64,000 nt of DNA from Bacteroidaceae bacterium. Lineage in GTDB: Bacteria; Bacteroidota; Bacteroidia; Bacteroidales; Bacteroidaceae. This document shows, in pieces, positions 45,733-55,054 of the stretch; positions within the stretch are counted from its first letter, which is position 1; each line of letters opens with the position of its first letter. The DNA lies in NCBI GenBank assembly GCA_024697945.1, contig JAILRU010000048.1, forward strand, positions 62,001 to 126,000, given 5' to 3'. A model generated the notes under the pieces. The model saw only the letters and a list, made by a program, of their open reading frames with translations. It made no database searches and had not been told where the DNA came from. Position numbers and translations under genes: made by a program.

Positions 45733-46584
45733 ATGGTAAATAGAGTTGGACCTATAGGAGTCTTTGACTCAGGGTATGGCGGATTGACAATACTGCGACA
45801 GATTCACAAGGCAATGCCGCAGTACGACTACCTTTACCTTGGCGATAATGCGAGGGCTCCCTACGGAACACGCTCCTTCGACGTTGTATATGAGTTCACA
45901 CTTCAGGCAGTACGCTATCTGTTCGGACAGGGGTGCCATCTAGTGATACTGGCCTGCAACACAGCTTCGGCAAAGGCTCTGCGCACAATCCAGCAGAAAG
46001 ACCTTCCACATCTTGCTCCGCAGCGTCGTGTGCTCGGTGTGATACGTCCCACCGTCGAGGTGGTCAGCAGCATCTCACAGACCCGCCATGTAGGCATCAT
46101 GGCCACCCCAGGCACCATACGCAGCCGGACCTACGAACTGGAGATTGCAAAACTAAGTCCAGACATCCAAGTTACAGGTGAAGCCTGCCCCATGTGGGTA
46201 CCGTTGGTAGAGAACGAGGAATATGACAGCCCTGGAGCCGACTACTTCGTCCGCACACGAATAGAGAACCTGCTCAGTTGCGACCCGCTCATCGACAGCG
46301 TTATCCTTGGCTGCACGCACTATCCCTTGCTGCTTGGCAAAATTCACCAATACATGCCCCAGGGTGTACACGTCATTGAACAAGGCAATTATGTGGCGCA
46401 GAGCCTGAAAGATTACCTCGAGCGGCATCCGGAGATGAAGGAACACATTACCACTGGAGGCACAACTCGCTTCCTAACCACAGAGCAGGCAGAAGCATTC
46501 CAGGCAAAAGCCGTTGTCTTCATGGGAGAAACAAAGCTCGACGCGAGTCAACAACTTGTTGCAGAAAGAATATTCTTAAAATAA
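45733..46584 (+). CDS. murI: MurI, glutamate racemase
   Basis: Supplies D-glutamate for peptidoglycan. 283 residues. The two catalytic Cys are in LVILACNTASAKAL (Cys75) and VILGCTHYPLL (Cys194); the N-terminus GPIGVFDSGYGGLTILRQI is the family signature. It lies 69 bp after skp3; the gap ends in a gtaaatagtcaaatggtaaat repeat that runs into the start codon. The ORF ends with EAFQAKAVVFMGETKLD, normal for Bacteroidetes. Confidence 0.95.
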   Translation: MVNRVGPIGVFDSGYGGLTILRQIHKAMPQYDYLYLGDNARAPYGTRSFDVVYEFTLQAVRYLFGQGCHLVILACNTASAKALRTIQQKDLPHLAPQRRVLGVIRPTVEVVSSISQTRHVGIMATPGTIRSRTYELEIAKLSPDIQVTGEACPMWVPLVENEEYDSPGADYFVRTRIENLLSCDPLIDSVILGCTHYPLLLGKIHQYMPQGVHVIEQGNYVAQSLKDYLERHPEMKEHITTGGTTRFLTTEQAEAFQAKAVVFMGETKLDASQQLVAERIFLK

Positions 46585-46606
46585 AAACATTAACCTCACA
46601 TTGTAT

Positions 46607-47341
46607 ATGGAAAGAAGCGACACTATAGTCATCATCCCGACATACAACGAGAAGGAGAACATCGAGGCCATCATACGTGCTGTCACCTCTTTGGAAAAGG
46701 CATTCGACATCCTTGTCATTGACGACGGGAGCCCCGATGGCACAGCAGACATCGTGAAGGGTCTGATGGAAGGCGAGTTAGCTGGGCGCGTCCATATCGT
46801 TGAGCGCTCAGGCAAGTTGGGTCTTGGCACCGCCTACATTTGTGGCTTCAAATGGGCAATGGAACACGGTTATGACTATGTCATCGAGATGGATGCTGAC
46901 TTCAGTCACTCACCCAATGACTTGCCTCGACTCTATGCAGCCTGCCATGAGGAGGGTTATGATGTCAGTGTCGGCAGTCGGTACATCACTGGCGTGAACG
47001 TTGTGAACTGGCCCATTGGACGCGTCCTCATGTCGTACTATGCCTCGGCATACGTTCGTACCATACTCGGCATCTCTCTGCGCGATACTACAGCAGGATT
47101 TGTTTGCTGGTCACGCAAGGTATTGGAGACCATTTGTCTGGACGACATTCGCTTCAAGGGCTATGCCTTCCAGATTGAGATGAAATACACTGCCCTGCGT
47201 CTTGGCTTCAAGATTAAGGAAGTTCCCGTGGTCTTTGTCAACCGAGAATTGGGAACAAGCAAAATGTCCGGAGGCATCTTCAGTGAAGCCCTCTTCGGTG
47301 TCATCCGCTTGCGCTTCACAAAATTCAAGAGAAACAAGTAA
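46607..47341 (+). CDS. Polyprenol monophosphomannose synthase-like GT2 (Dpm1 type)
   Basis: 244 residues from ATG 46,607; an in-frame TTG two codons earlier is unlikely. Motifs VIIPTYNEKENIEAII, ILVIDDGSPDGTADIV, the metal-binding EMDADFSHSP, DTTAGFVCW and FVNRELGTSKMSG are diagnostic of Dpm1-type enzymes that move a sugar from a nucleotide donor to a lipid carrier on the cytoplasmic face. No C-terminal membrane segments are present, as in bacterial soluble forms. The next gene encodes a GtrA protein, a frequent partner that may flip or handle the sugar lipid. Confidence 0.9.
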   Translation: MERSDTIVIIPTYNEKENIEAIIRAVTSLEKAFDILVIDDGSPDGTADIVKGLMEGELAGRVHIVERSGKLGLGTAYICGFKWAMEHGYDYVIEMDADFSHSPNDLPRLYAACHEEGYDVSVGSRYITGVNVVNWPIGRVLMSYYASAYVRTILGISLRDTTAGFVCWSRKVLETICLDDIRFKGYAFQIEMKYTALRLGFKIKEVPVVFVNRELGTSKMSGGIFSEALFGVIRLRFTKFKRNK

Positions 47342-47359
47342 CATAGCGTTGGCTACTGA

Positions 47360-47791
47360 ATGTTGATAATAGAAAAGATAAAAGAACTTCTCAGCAAAAA
47401 GGAGACGCAGCAATTCATCCGTTTCTGCATTGTAGGATTGTTTTGTTTTCTGATAGACAATACAATATTTATCCTGATGCGTGAGCAATTTGGTTTCTCA
47501 CGGGATGTATCACATGCATCAGGTTTTCTGATTTCCCTGAGTATCAATTATCTTCTCACCATTTATTGGACCTTCCGAACAAAATATTCAGTACAAAACA
47601 TCGTAGGTGTTGTTGGAGCACACATGTTCAACTTTATTGTTGTTCGCAGGGGACTTTTGAGTTTGTTTACCGTACAATTCGGGATGAATGAAACCTTTGC
47701 TTATCCCACAATGGTACTAATCAGTGCCGTGATAAACTACCTTATCATCCGCACCGTAGTGAAGTATTCCAAGAAAAAAACGAATCAGTAA
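47360..47791 (+). CDS. GtrA family membrane protein
   Basis: 143 residues with four hydrophobic segments (FIRFCIVGLFCFLIDNTIFIL in part; ASGFLISLSINYLLTIYWTF; VGVVGAHMFNFIVV; YPTMVLISAVINYLIIRTVV). The GtrA pattern RFCIVGL...DN and NYLLTIYWTFRTK is clear. The family is linked to flipping polyprenol-linked sugars and pairs with the Dpm1-like gene 18 bp upstream. It is convergent with the EEP-family gene, 10 bp apart. Confidence 0.9.
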   Translation: MLIIEKIKELLSKKETQQFIRFCIVGLFCFLIDNTIFILMREQFGFSRDVSHASGFLISLSINYLLTIYWTFRTKYSVQNIVGVVGAHMFNFIVVRRGLLSLFTVQFGMNETFAYPTMVLISAVINYLIIRTVVKYSKKKTNQ

Positions 47792-47801
47792 CCGCTTTCT
47801 C

Positions 47802-48752
47802 TTACTTAACCAAAATCTTTTTGCGGTTCCGAATATATAGGCCAGCAGGCAATTTACGATTTGGCAATTTACCATCTACGATTCTCTTGCCTGTGAGGTC
47901 GTAAACAGTCCCTTCTTTCGTCTCTCCAAAGGGAGAAACGATGCCGGTAGTGTACCTGTTCATGGTTATTTCCACCAAAACAGGACGATGGTCGGAGGCT
48001 TTGGGCTCGTTGATAACCTGACGCTTCCTGATGGACTTATAAACACGATGGGGAGCGGTACCATAACTGGCTATATAGTCTATTATCCTATTTGGAGAAT
48101 TGGCTGGGAAGGTATAATTGCTACTATTGTCAATAAGATTGTTCAGGAAGGAGAAGTGCTTCTTCATCTCAGTAATGAGCGTAGAGGAAGGCTGGTCGTT
48201 CCAGTCTCCACAGATGAAGAAAGGCTTTTCCCATTGGGCAGCTTCTTCTAATATAATATCCAAAGAAGCAAGGCGGTTCGCCTCCTCGAGGTCGAGATGT
48301 GTGCAAGCAAACACATACTCCTGGAACTCGCATACCAACAGGGTTCTTTTTTCGGCACCTGGCAAAGGGATGTTGTGGTGGGACAAGGGCTTCTCCTTGC
48401 TGAGGATAGCCACTCCGTACTTGCCTCCGGTTAGGGGAATGGCAGGACCAAACGTAGCATACATGCCGGTTTTATTGCCCAAGATAGCTGCTTCCGGAAT
48501 ATAGCCGGAACGCTTCACACAACTGTCAACCTCCTGCAGTCCAACCACATCTGGCATGGCATTCTGGATAACTGCAGCCTGACGGTCCAGGTCTAACACA
48601 TTGTCCATACCTTCCCCGTGACGGATATTGTAAGTCATTAACCTCAATGACATTACATCGTCCTGCGAGTAAACCATCATGCAGGGAAGCAAGCAACAAA
48701 GAATCAGCTTTATCCGATAATTCTTAGCGAGTAATAGTAGTAGATTTTTCAT
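47802..48752 (-). CDS. Secreted endonuclease/exonuclease/phosphatase (EEP) family protein
   Basis: 316 residues with N-terminal hydrophobic signal (LILCCLLPCMMVYSQ). EEP-fold motifs: LMTYNIRHGEGMDN, VVGLQEVD, ACTHLDLE, FICGDWNDQP, and SDHRPVLVEI with the catalytic Asp-His. Homologues hydrolyse phosphodiesters (nucleases, sphingomyelinases, inositol phosphatases), so the substrate cannot be fixed. The surface-protein tail is present (VYDLTGKRI...LPAGLYIRNRKK) with linker VDGKLPNRK encoded by a gtaaattgccaaatcg repeat. Last gene of the long minus-strand run. Confidence 0.85.
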   Translation of the reverse strand: MKNLLLLLAKNYRIKLILCCLLPCMMVYSQDDVMSLRLMTYNIRHGEGMDNVLDLDRQAAVIQNAMPDVVGLQEVDSCVKRSGYIPEAAILGNKTGMYATFGPAIPLTGGKYGVAILSKEKPLSHHNIPLPGAEKRTLLVCEFQEYVFACTHLDLEEANRLASLDIILEEAAQWEKPFFICGDWNDQPSSTLITEMKKHFSFLNNLIDNSSNYTFPANSPNRIIDYIASYGTAPHRVYKSIRKRQVINEPKASDHRPVLVEITMNRYTTGIVSPFGETKEGTVYDLTGKRIVDGKLPNRKLPAGLYIRNRKKILVK

Positions 48753-48775
48753 GTGAATATTATTTTTTCAACATT

Positions 48776-49975
48776 TCAGAAACGCTTAATAAGGAAACTG
48801 GGATTAACACGCAGATAGATACCAAAGGAGAAATTGAACTCATTTCCTCCTTTCAACCACGATTGGTAAGCCTCAGCATCTGCACCGAGTGTATAGCCCC
48901 TGGCAAAGGTATGATGGAAGCGGACATGAGCGGATGCTGTCTGCAACCTGCCGTAGTCCTGGCCATCTTTGACACTAAGGCTAGAATAGAAATGGTTCCC
49001 ATAAAGACTGACAAAGTGGCGAGGTGCAATATAGTATGAGATACCTGTCTCAAGGAATCGCCATAGCCCAAGGCGGACACCGACATAGGCAGCAGCTCCA
49101 CTCTTAAATGGCCACAGGTAGCCCTTCTGCTGATAAGCCAGCAATCCGTTGGTCTCAGCAGTAAGAGTCTTGAGAACGCGTTTGCCAACATTCCACTGGG
49201 CTCCGATACCAGCCGAGGCATTGAAGATGGTCTGAACCATGCCGTTCACTATATTCTGCTCACCGCCACGATGTTGGGCGACAAACTGAACGGGCAGATA
49301 CCAATGCAGGTGCGAGGTGGGCTTATTCAACAGAGGACGCCAGGTAGTGCCTAAGGTAAAGACCTCCTGATGGGTATCTTCACGGAAGATGTAGCTCTGC
49401 CAATTGAGCCAAATGTCAGCATGGAGGTAGGGACGGTCCCATAGGAGCTGGAAACCCATCTCTGGGTCTTGTGAAAGATTGGTCTCCGGATTGAAGAGTG
49501 GTTCAATGAGACCATGATTCTGTCCGCCATAGATATCGCCAAGCACAATGGAGAGGCTGCGAAAGTCAGCCTGTGCACGGAACCACGGCAACACATGTGC
49601 GCCCTTAGTATATTGGTTGCCCTTCCATAGACCGATATCATGATAGACATAGTTTGGGTAACGATTGGCCCCACTGAAGATGAGCGCTTGCAAGCCAAGT
49701 TCAAGTTTAATCTGCCGCAAAGGCATGTAGGTCAGCTTCGGCTGTACCCATAGGCCTGGCAGAGAATAACCATCTGTCAGCTGACTCGAAAATTCATTGT
49801 CGCGAAAGAAGCTGATGCTCTCCAACTCCACCTTCAGGGCATGCACATCGGCTGTGTCGAGACGGTAGGGCGATGTCGCCAATTGTTCCCACATTCCTTC
49901 GTTGACCATTGTGCCGTTTTGGGCAGAAACAGTCATAGGCAGCAATATCAGGAGAAGGAGACAAAGACGTTTCAC
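48776..49975 (-). CDS. Outer-membrane beta-barrel protein of unknown function
   Basis: 399 residues from a GTG that overlaps the DedA stop (TAGTG), so coupled. Signal peptide LLLLILLPMTVSAQ. Alternating amphipathic strands with aromatic girdles run throughout (LWVQPKLTYMPLRQIKLELG, FRSLSIVLGDIYGGQ, HLHWYLPVQFVAQHRG, VRLGLWRFLETGISYYIA), ending with NPSFLIKRF. This fits a 14- to 18-strand porin-like barrel. I do not recognise the family. Its place behind DedA and a GT2 enzyme suggests envelope work, by position only. Confidence 0.7.
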   Translation of the reverse strand: MKRLCLLLLILLPMTVSAQNGTMVNEGMWEQLATSPYRLDTADVHALKVELESISFFRDNEFSSQLTDGYSLPGLWVQPKLTYMPLRQIKLELGLQALIFSGANRYPNYVYHDIGLWKGNQYTKGAHVLPWFRAQADFRSLSIVLGDIYGGQNHGLIEPLFNPETNLSQDPEMGFQLLWDRPYLHADIWLNWQSYIFREDTHQEVFTLGTTWRPLLNKPTSHLHWYLPVQFVAQHRGGEQNIVNGMVQTIFNASAGIGAQWNVGKRVLKTLTAETNGLLAYQQKGYLWPFKSGAAAYVGVRLGLWRFLETGISYYIAPRHFVSLYGNHFYSSLSVKDGQDYGRLQTASAHVRFHHTFARGYTLGADAEAYQSWLKGGNEFNFSFGIYLRVNPSFLIKRF

Positions 49976-50598
49976 TATTTCTTCACTCCTTTATAAATCA
50001 GATAAAGCACGACAGCTACACCAAGGACGAGCATGGCAATCTTGAGCTCGCCACTATACTGGGCAACTTTTTCTTCGAGTTGACCGCTATAGTAATGGCC
50101 GATGTACCACCCCATACCAGCCAAGATAGAATTCCAAAGGCTTGCACCCAGCGTGGTATAGAAGAGAAAACGGCCAAGACTCATGCGAGCCAGTCCTGCC
50201 GGGATGCTGATAAGTTGCCGAACTGCCGGCACAAGACGTCCGAAGAAAGTACCAACAGCACCATGCTCGTCAAAATAACGCTCTGCCCTTTCCACCTTTG
50301 AAGTGTCAATGAGACACATATGCCCAATCCTACTCTCGGCAAAACGATAGACCAGAGGACGGCCAAGGTAACGGGCCAGAAAGTAATTGACGAGAGCACC
50401 TATGCAGGCTCCTACAGAAGCACAGAGCACTACAAGAAAGACATTGAGTTCGCCTGTAGTGGCGGCTTTGTATGCTGCAGGAGGCACAACCACTTCGCTG
50501 GGAAATGGAATGAAACTGCTCTCGATGGCCATCAGCAAAGTAATGACCCAGTAGTTAAGGTGTTCCAAGCACCATGCTATGAAGGGAATCGATTGCAT
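49975..50598 (-). CDS. DedA family membrane protein
   Basis: 207 residues. DedA/SNARE-associated fold: SSFIPFPSEVVVPPAAYKAA, VGACIGALVNYFLARYLGRP, YFDEHGAVGTFFGRLVPAVRQLISIPAG (in part) with the conserved FxRxxPxxR-like core, and a C-terminal membrane helix (IAMLVLGVAVVLYLIYKGV). Members are proposed undecaprenyl-phosphate or phospholipid flippases, which would suit its GT2 neighbour. It starts 18 bp after the GT2 stop. Confidence 0.93.
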   Translation of the reverse strand: MQSIPFIAWCLEHLNYWVITLLMAIESSFIPFPSEVVVPPAAYKAATTGELNVFLVVLCASVGACIGALVNYFLARYLGRPLVYRFAESRIGHMCLIDTSKVERAERYFDEHGAVGTFFGRLVPAVRQLISIPAGLARMSLGRFLFYTTLGASLWNSILAGMGWYIGHYYSGQLEEKVAQYSGELKIAMLVLGVAVVLYLIYKGVKK

Positions 50599-50616
50599 TT
50601 TAGTGAGAAATGGGAG

Positions 50617-51153
50617 TTAAAGTGGAAGATAAATTATTCGTTTTTTAGGAATGGTATTATCCGCTTGTAGGAGGATGCTACGGCGACAGAGAATGATAGA
50701 AGATGTGGCATTGAAGATAGCAAACCTATGGCGGAAGATGTTGAATGTAAGCCGGTGCCATCGATGCTTGCGGCTTGTTGTACCTATCACGGCATCCACT
50801 TCATCACCACAACAGGCAGTGAAACGACTTAACCAATCATCGCCAGGAAAAACAACATCAGCAGACAGGATGACAAGCCATTCGTAGGCCGAAGCCTTAG
50901 CTCCCAGAGTAAGCGCAAGTCTATGGACATTGATGCCTCTGGCCGTAGCCGGACAGAAAGTATGACAGAGATTAGGATGGCGTGACTCCATTTCTTCGAG
51001 CCATTCCGCAAAATCCTTATCGTGCATCTTATCGACAACAATCACTTCAAACTCACCTTCGTATTGAAGGGAAAATAATTGGGGGAGCAGCTGTCTCAGC
51101 TGAGTTTGCTGCTCCTGGCAAGTGACGATGATACTGACGTTATGCAATTTCAA
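50617..51153 (-). CDS. Family-2-like glycosyltransferase
   Basis: 178 residues from a TTG start; a stop lies two codons upstream and no ATG precedes the fold, so the TTG is the only candidate. GT-A fold motifs: VSIIVTCQEQQTQLRQLL, FEVIVVDKMHDKDFAEWLEE, LALTLGAKASAYEWLVILSADVVF (in part) with ADV in place of DxD, and SSIILCRRSILLQ. It is short but complete for the small Bacteroidales form I recall. Acceptor unknown. The TTG lies in an aattttgaattttg repeat, so the start region is repeat-derived. It is 24 bp from lysA. Confidence 0.75.
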   Translation of the reverse strand: MKLHNVSIIVTCQEQQTQLRQLLPQLFSLQYEGEFEVIVVDKMHDKDFAEWLEEMESRHPNLCHTFCPATARGINVHRLALTLGAKASAYEWLVILSADVVFPGDDWLSRFTACCGDEVDAVIGTTSRKHRWHRLTFNIFRHRFAIFNATSSIILCRRSILLQADNTIPKKRIIYLPL

Positions 51154-51177
51154 AATTCAAAATTAATTAATTCAAAT

Positions 51178-52338
51178 TTATATGTCTCCGGTTGTGTAAG
51201 CTTTTGGCAACTCACGACAGTTATAACAACTGGCCATTGTCTCACCATATGCACCAGCAGAGCGGATTGCAATGATGTCGCCACGCTTTGTCTCTGCCAA
51301 CCGGCAATCCTTCGCAAAAACATCGCTACTTTCGCAGATAGGACCAACAACATCGTAGGTTTGGACAGGAGCTGTACTACTGAGATTCTGGATATGATGA
51401 TGGGCATTATAGAGAGCAGGACGAATAAGCTCTGTCATACCAGCATCGACAATGACGAACTGCTTTGTCGCAGTTTGCTTGACAAAAAGACATCGTGTAA
51501 TGAGTGACCCACACTGACCCACAACAGCCCTGCCAAGTTCAAAATGAAGACGTTGTCCCGGACGCAGTTTCAGATGATGGGCATAAGTCTCAAAATAGGC
51601 ATAGAAGTCGGGCACAGGATGTTTATCAGGGTTCATGTAGTCTATTCCCAAACCGCCACCAACATTAATATTTTGCACATCAGTAATGCCTTCGGCCTCA
51701 AGTTGATCCTGCAATTCGTTGATACGGTAGCAGAGTGCCTCGAAATCATCCATCCGAAGTATCTGACTGCCTATGTGGAAGTGCAGTCCGACAAAGCGGA
51801 GGTTAGGCAGTTGCTGGCTTGTGCGAATAACCTGAATCATATCCTCCTTTGCGATGCCGAATTTGTTCTCGGCAAGACCAGTCGTAATGTGTGCATGGGT
51901 GTGGGCCCCAACATCAGGATTGATGCGGAAACTGACATCGGCAACCTTGCCCATCCGCTGGGCTATCTCGTCAATTACTTCCAGTTCGGGGATGCTCTCA
52001 ACATTAAAATATTGTATGCCTGCTTCGAGGGCCATTTCTATTTCCCAGTCGGCCTTGCCAACACCAGCAAAGACAATCTCGTTGGCAGGAAAACCATTTT
52101 CCAAACAGGCCTTTATCTCACCGCCACTCACACAATCAGCGCCAAAACCTGCCTGCTGTATCTGCTGGAGTACCCTAGGGTTAGCACAAGCCTTGACTGC
52201 ATAGTGCAAATGATAGCCCTCATGCTTGTCAGTCTCACTTTTAATTGCAGCAAGCGTCTCTGCCAACAGCTGGGTATCATAGTAATAAAAAGGCGTTCGA
52301 AACTGCTCGAAACGGTCCTTCATGTTTGTTATATCCAT
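51178..52338 (-). CDS. lysA: LysA, diaminopimelate decarboxylase
   Basis: Last step of lysine synthesis, meso-DAP to lysine, PLP-dependent. About 386 residues from ATG 52,338; ATG 52,323 (MKDRFEQF) is equally possible, and a TTG at 52,374 seems too early. PLP Lys in HYAVKACANPRVL; GADCVSGGEIKACLENGF, FAGVGKADWEIEMAL, HFHIGSQI, NVGGGLGIDY, GRAVVGQCGSL, and CESSDVFAKDC near the C-terminus match group IV decarboxylases. It directly follows lysC, so the pair covers the first and last steps of the pathway. Confidence 0.95.
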   Translation of the reverse strand: MDITNMKDRFEQFRTPFYYYDTQLLAETLAAIKSETDKHEGYHLHYAVKACANPRVLQQIQQAGFGADCVSGGEIKACLENGFPANEIVFAGVGKADWEIEMALEAGIQYFNVESIPELEVIDEIAQRMGKVADVSFRINPDVGAHTHAHITTGLAENKFGIAKEDMIQVIRTSQQLPNLRFVGLHFHIGSQILRMDDFEALCYRINELQDQLEAEGITDVQNINVGGGLGIDYMNPDKHPVPDFYAYFETYAHHLKLRPGQRLHFELGRAVVGQCGSLITRCLFVKQTATKQFVIVDAGMTELIRPALYNAHHHIQNLSSTAPVQTYDVVGPICESSDVFAKDCRLAETKRGDIIAIRSAGAYGETMASCYNCRELPKAYTTGDI

Positions 52339-52380
52339 TTTGACAATCTTTTTCTGTAAATACTCTCCACCCAAGGGATT

Positions 52381-53706
52381 TTATAATGAAGCCTTAAACA
52401 ATGTGTTGCTGAGTGCCTGAAGTGTACGTTTCTTGTCCTCAGCCTTAACCACAAACGAGATATTGTGTGCCGAGCCACCATAACTGATCATACGGACAGG
52501 GATATCCTTGAGTGCCTCCATCGTCTTTGTCTCAAAGCCAACATTGTCGCTGGCCAAGTCACCCACAACGCAAATGATACACATATTCTCCTCTACACAC
52601 ACCGTTCCGTACTTTTTCAGTTCGTTGACGATATCAGACAGGTAATTGCGGTTATCAACAGTAACGCTGACACCTACTTCGCTGGTACAGACCATATCAA
52701 TACTGGTCTTGTAGGTCTCAAAGATTTCGAATACCTTGCGCAAGAAACCGTATGCAAGGAGCATGCGACTGCTATTTATCTGAATGCAGATATTACCATC
52801 GCGGGCAGCCACAGCCTTGATGGTACCACGTTGGAATTCGTTGTTGATGATGGTGCCAGGAGCAGTCGGATCCATCGTGTTGAGCAGACGGACAGGGACT
52901 CTGGCAAACTTTGCTGGTTGGATGCAGGTAGGATGCAGAATCTTGGCACCAAAGTATGCAAGCTCAGCAGCCTCCTCGAAATAAAGCTGACGGACAGGTT
53001 CCGTATGCTCCACAAAACGAGGGTCATTGTTGTGCATTCCGTCGATGTCAGTCCAAATCTGTATTTCTTCTGCCTGAATGGCAGCACCCACAAGGCAGGC
53101 TGTATAGTCGCTTCCTCCACGCAAGAGGTTGTCTATTTCGCCGTAGGCATTTCGACAAATGAAACCCTGAGTGATATACAATTGATATCCAGGGTTGAGC
53201 TCAAGTACCTTTGTTGTCTTCTCTTTGATGTAGTTCATGTCCGGTTCACCATTCTTGTCTGTACGGATGATGTCGAGGGCACTGATGAGCATTGTCTTGA
53301 TGCCACACTCCTGCAGGTAGTTGGTGACCATGTTGGTACTCATTATTTCACCTTGAGCCAGGATAACTTTCTCTTCGAAAGAGGTAAAGTGAACTTTGGT
53401 GAAAGAGCGCAAATAGTCGAACTCCTCATGCAGGAAGGTTATTGTCTTCTGCTTGACTTCCTCGGTACGATAGAGTTTTCCCACGTGCTCAATATACTCC
53501 TGTTCGAGCTGATTAATGATGGTATTGGCTCCTTCGGGGTTCTTCTTATATAGATAATCAGAAATCTCCACCAGAGTGTTAGTAGTGCCTGACATGGCTG
53601 AGAGGACGACAACCTTGGCCTGGCCGTCCTCAGTGATAAGCATGGAGACGTCCTGCATTCTCTGCGGTGACCCTACGGAGGTGCCACCAAACTTCAGTAC
53701 TTTCAT
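52381..53706 (-). CDS. lysC: LysC, aspartokinase
   Basis: Phosphorylates aspartate, the committed step to lysine, threonine and methionine. 441 residues, monofunctional. Kinase domain: [56 protein letters not shown]. Two C-terminal ACT domains (about 300-441): [19 protein letters not shown] and [17 protein letters not shown], which usually bind the feedback inhibitor lysine. No leader or riboswitch was seen because the gene is internal to a minus-strand run 10 bp after the FtsE-like gene. Confidence 0.95.
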   Translation of the reverse strand: MKVLKFGGTSVGSPQRMQDVSMLITEDGQAKVVVLSAMSGTTNTLVEISDYLYKKNPEGANTIINQLEQEYIEHVGKLYRTEEVKQKTITFLHEEFDYLRSFTKVHFTSFEEKVILAQGEIMSTNMVTNYLQECGIKTMLISALDIIRTDKNGEPDMNYIKEKTTKVLELNPGYQLYITQGFICRNAYGEIDNLLRGGSDYTACLVGAAIQAEEIQIWTDIDGMHNNDPRFVEHTEPVRQLYFEEAAELAYFGAKILHPTCIQPAKFARVPVRLLNTMDPTAPGTIINNEFQRGTIKAVAARDGNICIQINSSRMLLAYGFLRKVFEIFETYKTSIDMVCTSEVGVSVTVDNRNYLSDIVNELKKYGTVCVEENMCIICVVGDLASDNVGFETKTMEALKDIPVRMISYGGSAHNISFVVKAEDKKRTLQALSNTLFKASL

Positions 53707-53716
53707 GTTTTCTTAA

Positions 53717-54385
53717 TTAAGAGTATTCTTTTACGAGTTTTGCATCCTCACAGCGATAGATGGTGCCAGGAAAAAATTCAGGCCATTGCATGTTGTGTGT
53801 ACTAAGGATGACAGATGTATTGTTCTGCCTCCTTATCTCATCAAGCAAAGCCAAAATGAGTTCACCGTTTTCGGCATCAAGATTTCCGGTTGGTTCGTCT
53901 GCCAGGATAACCTTGGGATTATTTAGGATGGCGCGTGCAATGCAGATACGCTGCTGTTCACCGCCCGATAGTTCAAAGATGAATTTGTCTTTCTTATCCT
54001 CAAGTTTCACCATTTCGAGCACTTCCACAATGCGTTTCTCACGTTCTGATTGCTTCTTCCAACCCGTAGAGCGAAGTACGAAATCAAGATTGAGATGAAC
54101 CGTGCGGTCAGGCAAAAGCTGGAAGTCCTGGAAAACAATGCCCATCTGCTTTCGGAGCGCAGGCTGATGCTTTGTCTTGAGGTGTACCATATCAAAGCCT
54201 AACACTTCCGCACTTCCGCCTCCAATGGACACCTCACCATATATACTCTTAAGCAGCGAGGATTTACCGCTGCCAACAGGACCTGTGAGATAGACCATCT
54301 CGCCTTCCTCTACACAGAAATTCACTTGACGAAGAACCAGATGTTCACCTTGATAGATATCGACGTCAGTATAATTGAGTATCAT
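53717..54385 (-). CDS. FtsE-like ABC transporter ATP-binding protein
   Basis: 222 residues, complete ABC ATPase: Walker [14 protein letters not shown]-loop [15 protein letters not shown], signature [17 protein letters not shown], Walker [13 protein letters not shown], His switch VILSTHNMQ. The Q-loop and DRTV-type sequence resemble FtsE, which with FtsX controls peptidoglycan hydrolases at division. No ftsX is present here; in Bacteroidetes ftsE and ftsX are often apart. A Lol/MacB-type ATPase is the alternative. Confidence 0.85.
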   Translation of the reverse strand: MILNYTDVDIYQGEHLVLRQVNFCVEEGEMVYLTGPVGSGKSSLLKSIYGEVSIGGGSAEVLGFDMVHLKTKHQPALRKQMGIVFQDFQLLPDRTVHLNLDFVLRSTGWKKQSEREKRIVEVLEMVKLEDKKDKFIFELSGGEQQRICIARAILNNPKVILADEPTGNLDAENGELILALLDEIRRQNNTSVILSTHNMQWPEFFPGTIYRCEDAKLVKEYS

Positions 54386-54439
54386 TTAAAATTCAAAATT
54401 TATAAATTCAAATTTCAAGATTATGGTGGCAGCAACTAA

Positions 54440-55054
54440 TTAATGTTTTTTCCATCCTGGATTGTGACGCTCCATGAGTTCAGCTGCCATGTCCTCAATG
54501 CGCAAGCCCTTACTGGTCAGCAATACGATAAGGTGATAAAGCATATCCGAACCTTCATAGATAAGCCGCTCATTGGTACCGTTGGTAGCTTCGATAACGA
54601 GCTCGAGTGCTTCTTCACCCACTTTTTGTGCCATACGGTTCAGACCATCTCGGAAAAGTGAGGTTGTATAACTACCCTCGGGCATCTCGCGGTAGCGCTT
54701 CTCAATGAAGTCGTTGAGCTCAGACAGAAAGAGCAAGGGATTGGGACGGTTCTCCTCACCCCAACAGGTATCTGTTCCCGTGTGACAGGTAGGACCATCG
54801 GGATTCGCCTGAATGAGGAGTGTGTCATTGTCGCAGTCGCTTTTGATGCTGACCACATGCAGGCAGTTGCCACTAGTCTCACCCTTCGTCCAAAGGCATT
54901 GGCGCGAACGGCTATAGAAAGTAACCAGACCTGTCTCCTGAGTCTTCTTCAACGATTCCTCATTCATGTAACCGAGCATGAGCACGGTCTTTGTCTTTGC
55001 ATCCTGAATGATAGCAGGCACCAAGCCGCCACATTTCTGGAAATCTATATTCAT
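54440..55054 (-). CDS. hisI: HisIE, phosphoribosyl-AMP cyclohydrolase / phosphoribosyl-ATP pyrophosphatase
   Basis: Steps 2 and 3 of histidine synthesis in one protein, the usual form in Bacteroidetes. HisI part at 1-105: [39 protein letters not shown], and Zn-binding [10 protein letters not shown]. HisE part at 110-204: [29 protein letters not shown] (in part) and [18 protein letters not shown] overlaps the hisF stop by 4 bp. Confidence 0.96.
   Translation of the reverse strand: MNIDFQKCGGLVPAIIQDAKTKTVLMLGYMNEESLKKTQETGLVTFYSRSRQCLWTKGETSGNCLHVVSIKSDCDNDTLLIQANPDGPTCHTGTDTCWGEENRPNPLLFLSELNDFIEKRYREMPEGSYTTSLFRDGLNRMAQKVGEEALELVIEATNGTNERLIYEGSDMLYHLIVLLTSKGLRIEDMAAELMERHNPGWKKH

Noticed and set aside
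52465..53553. 362-codon plus-strand frame
   Set aside because: Antisense to lysC, which has all its motifs; no start context or homology.
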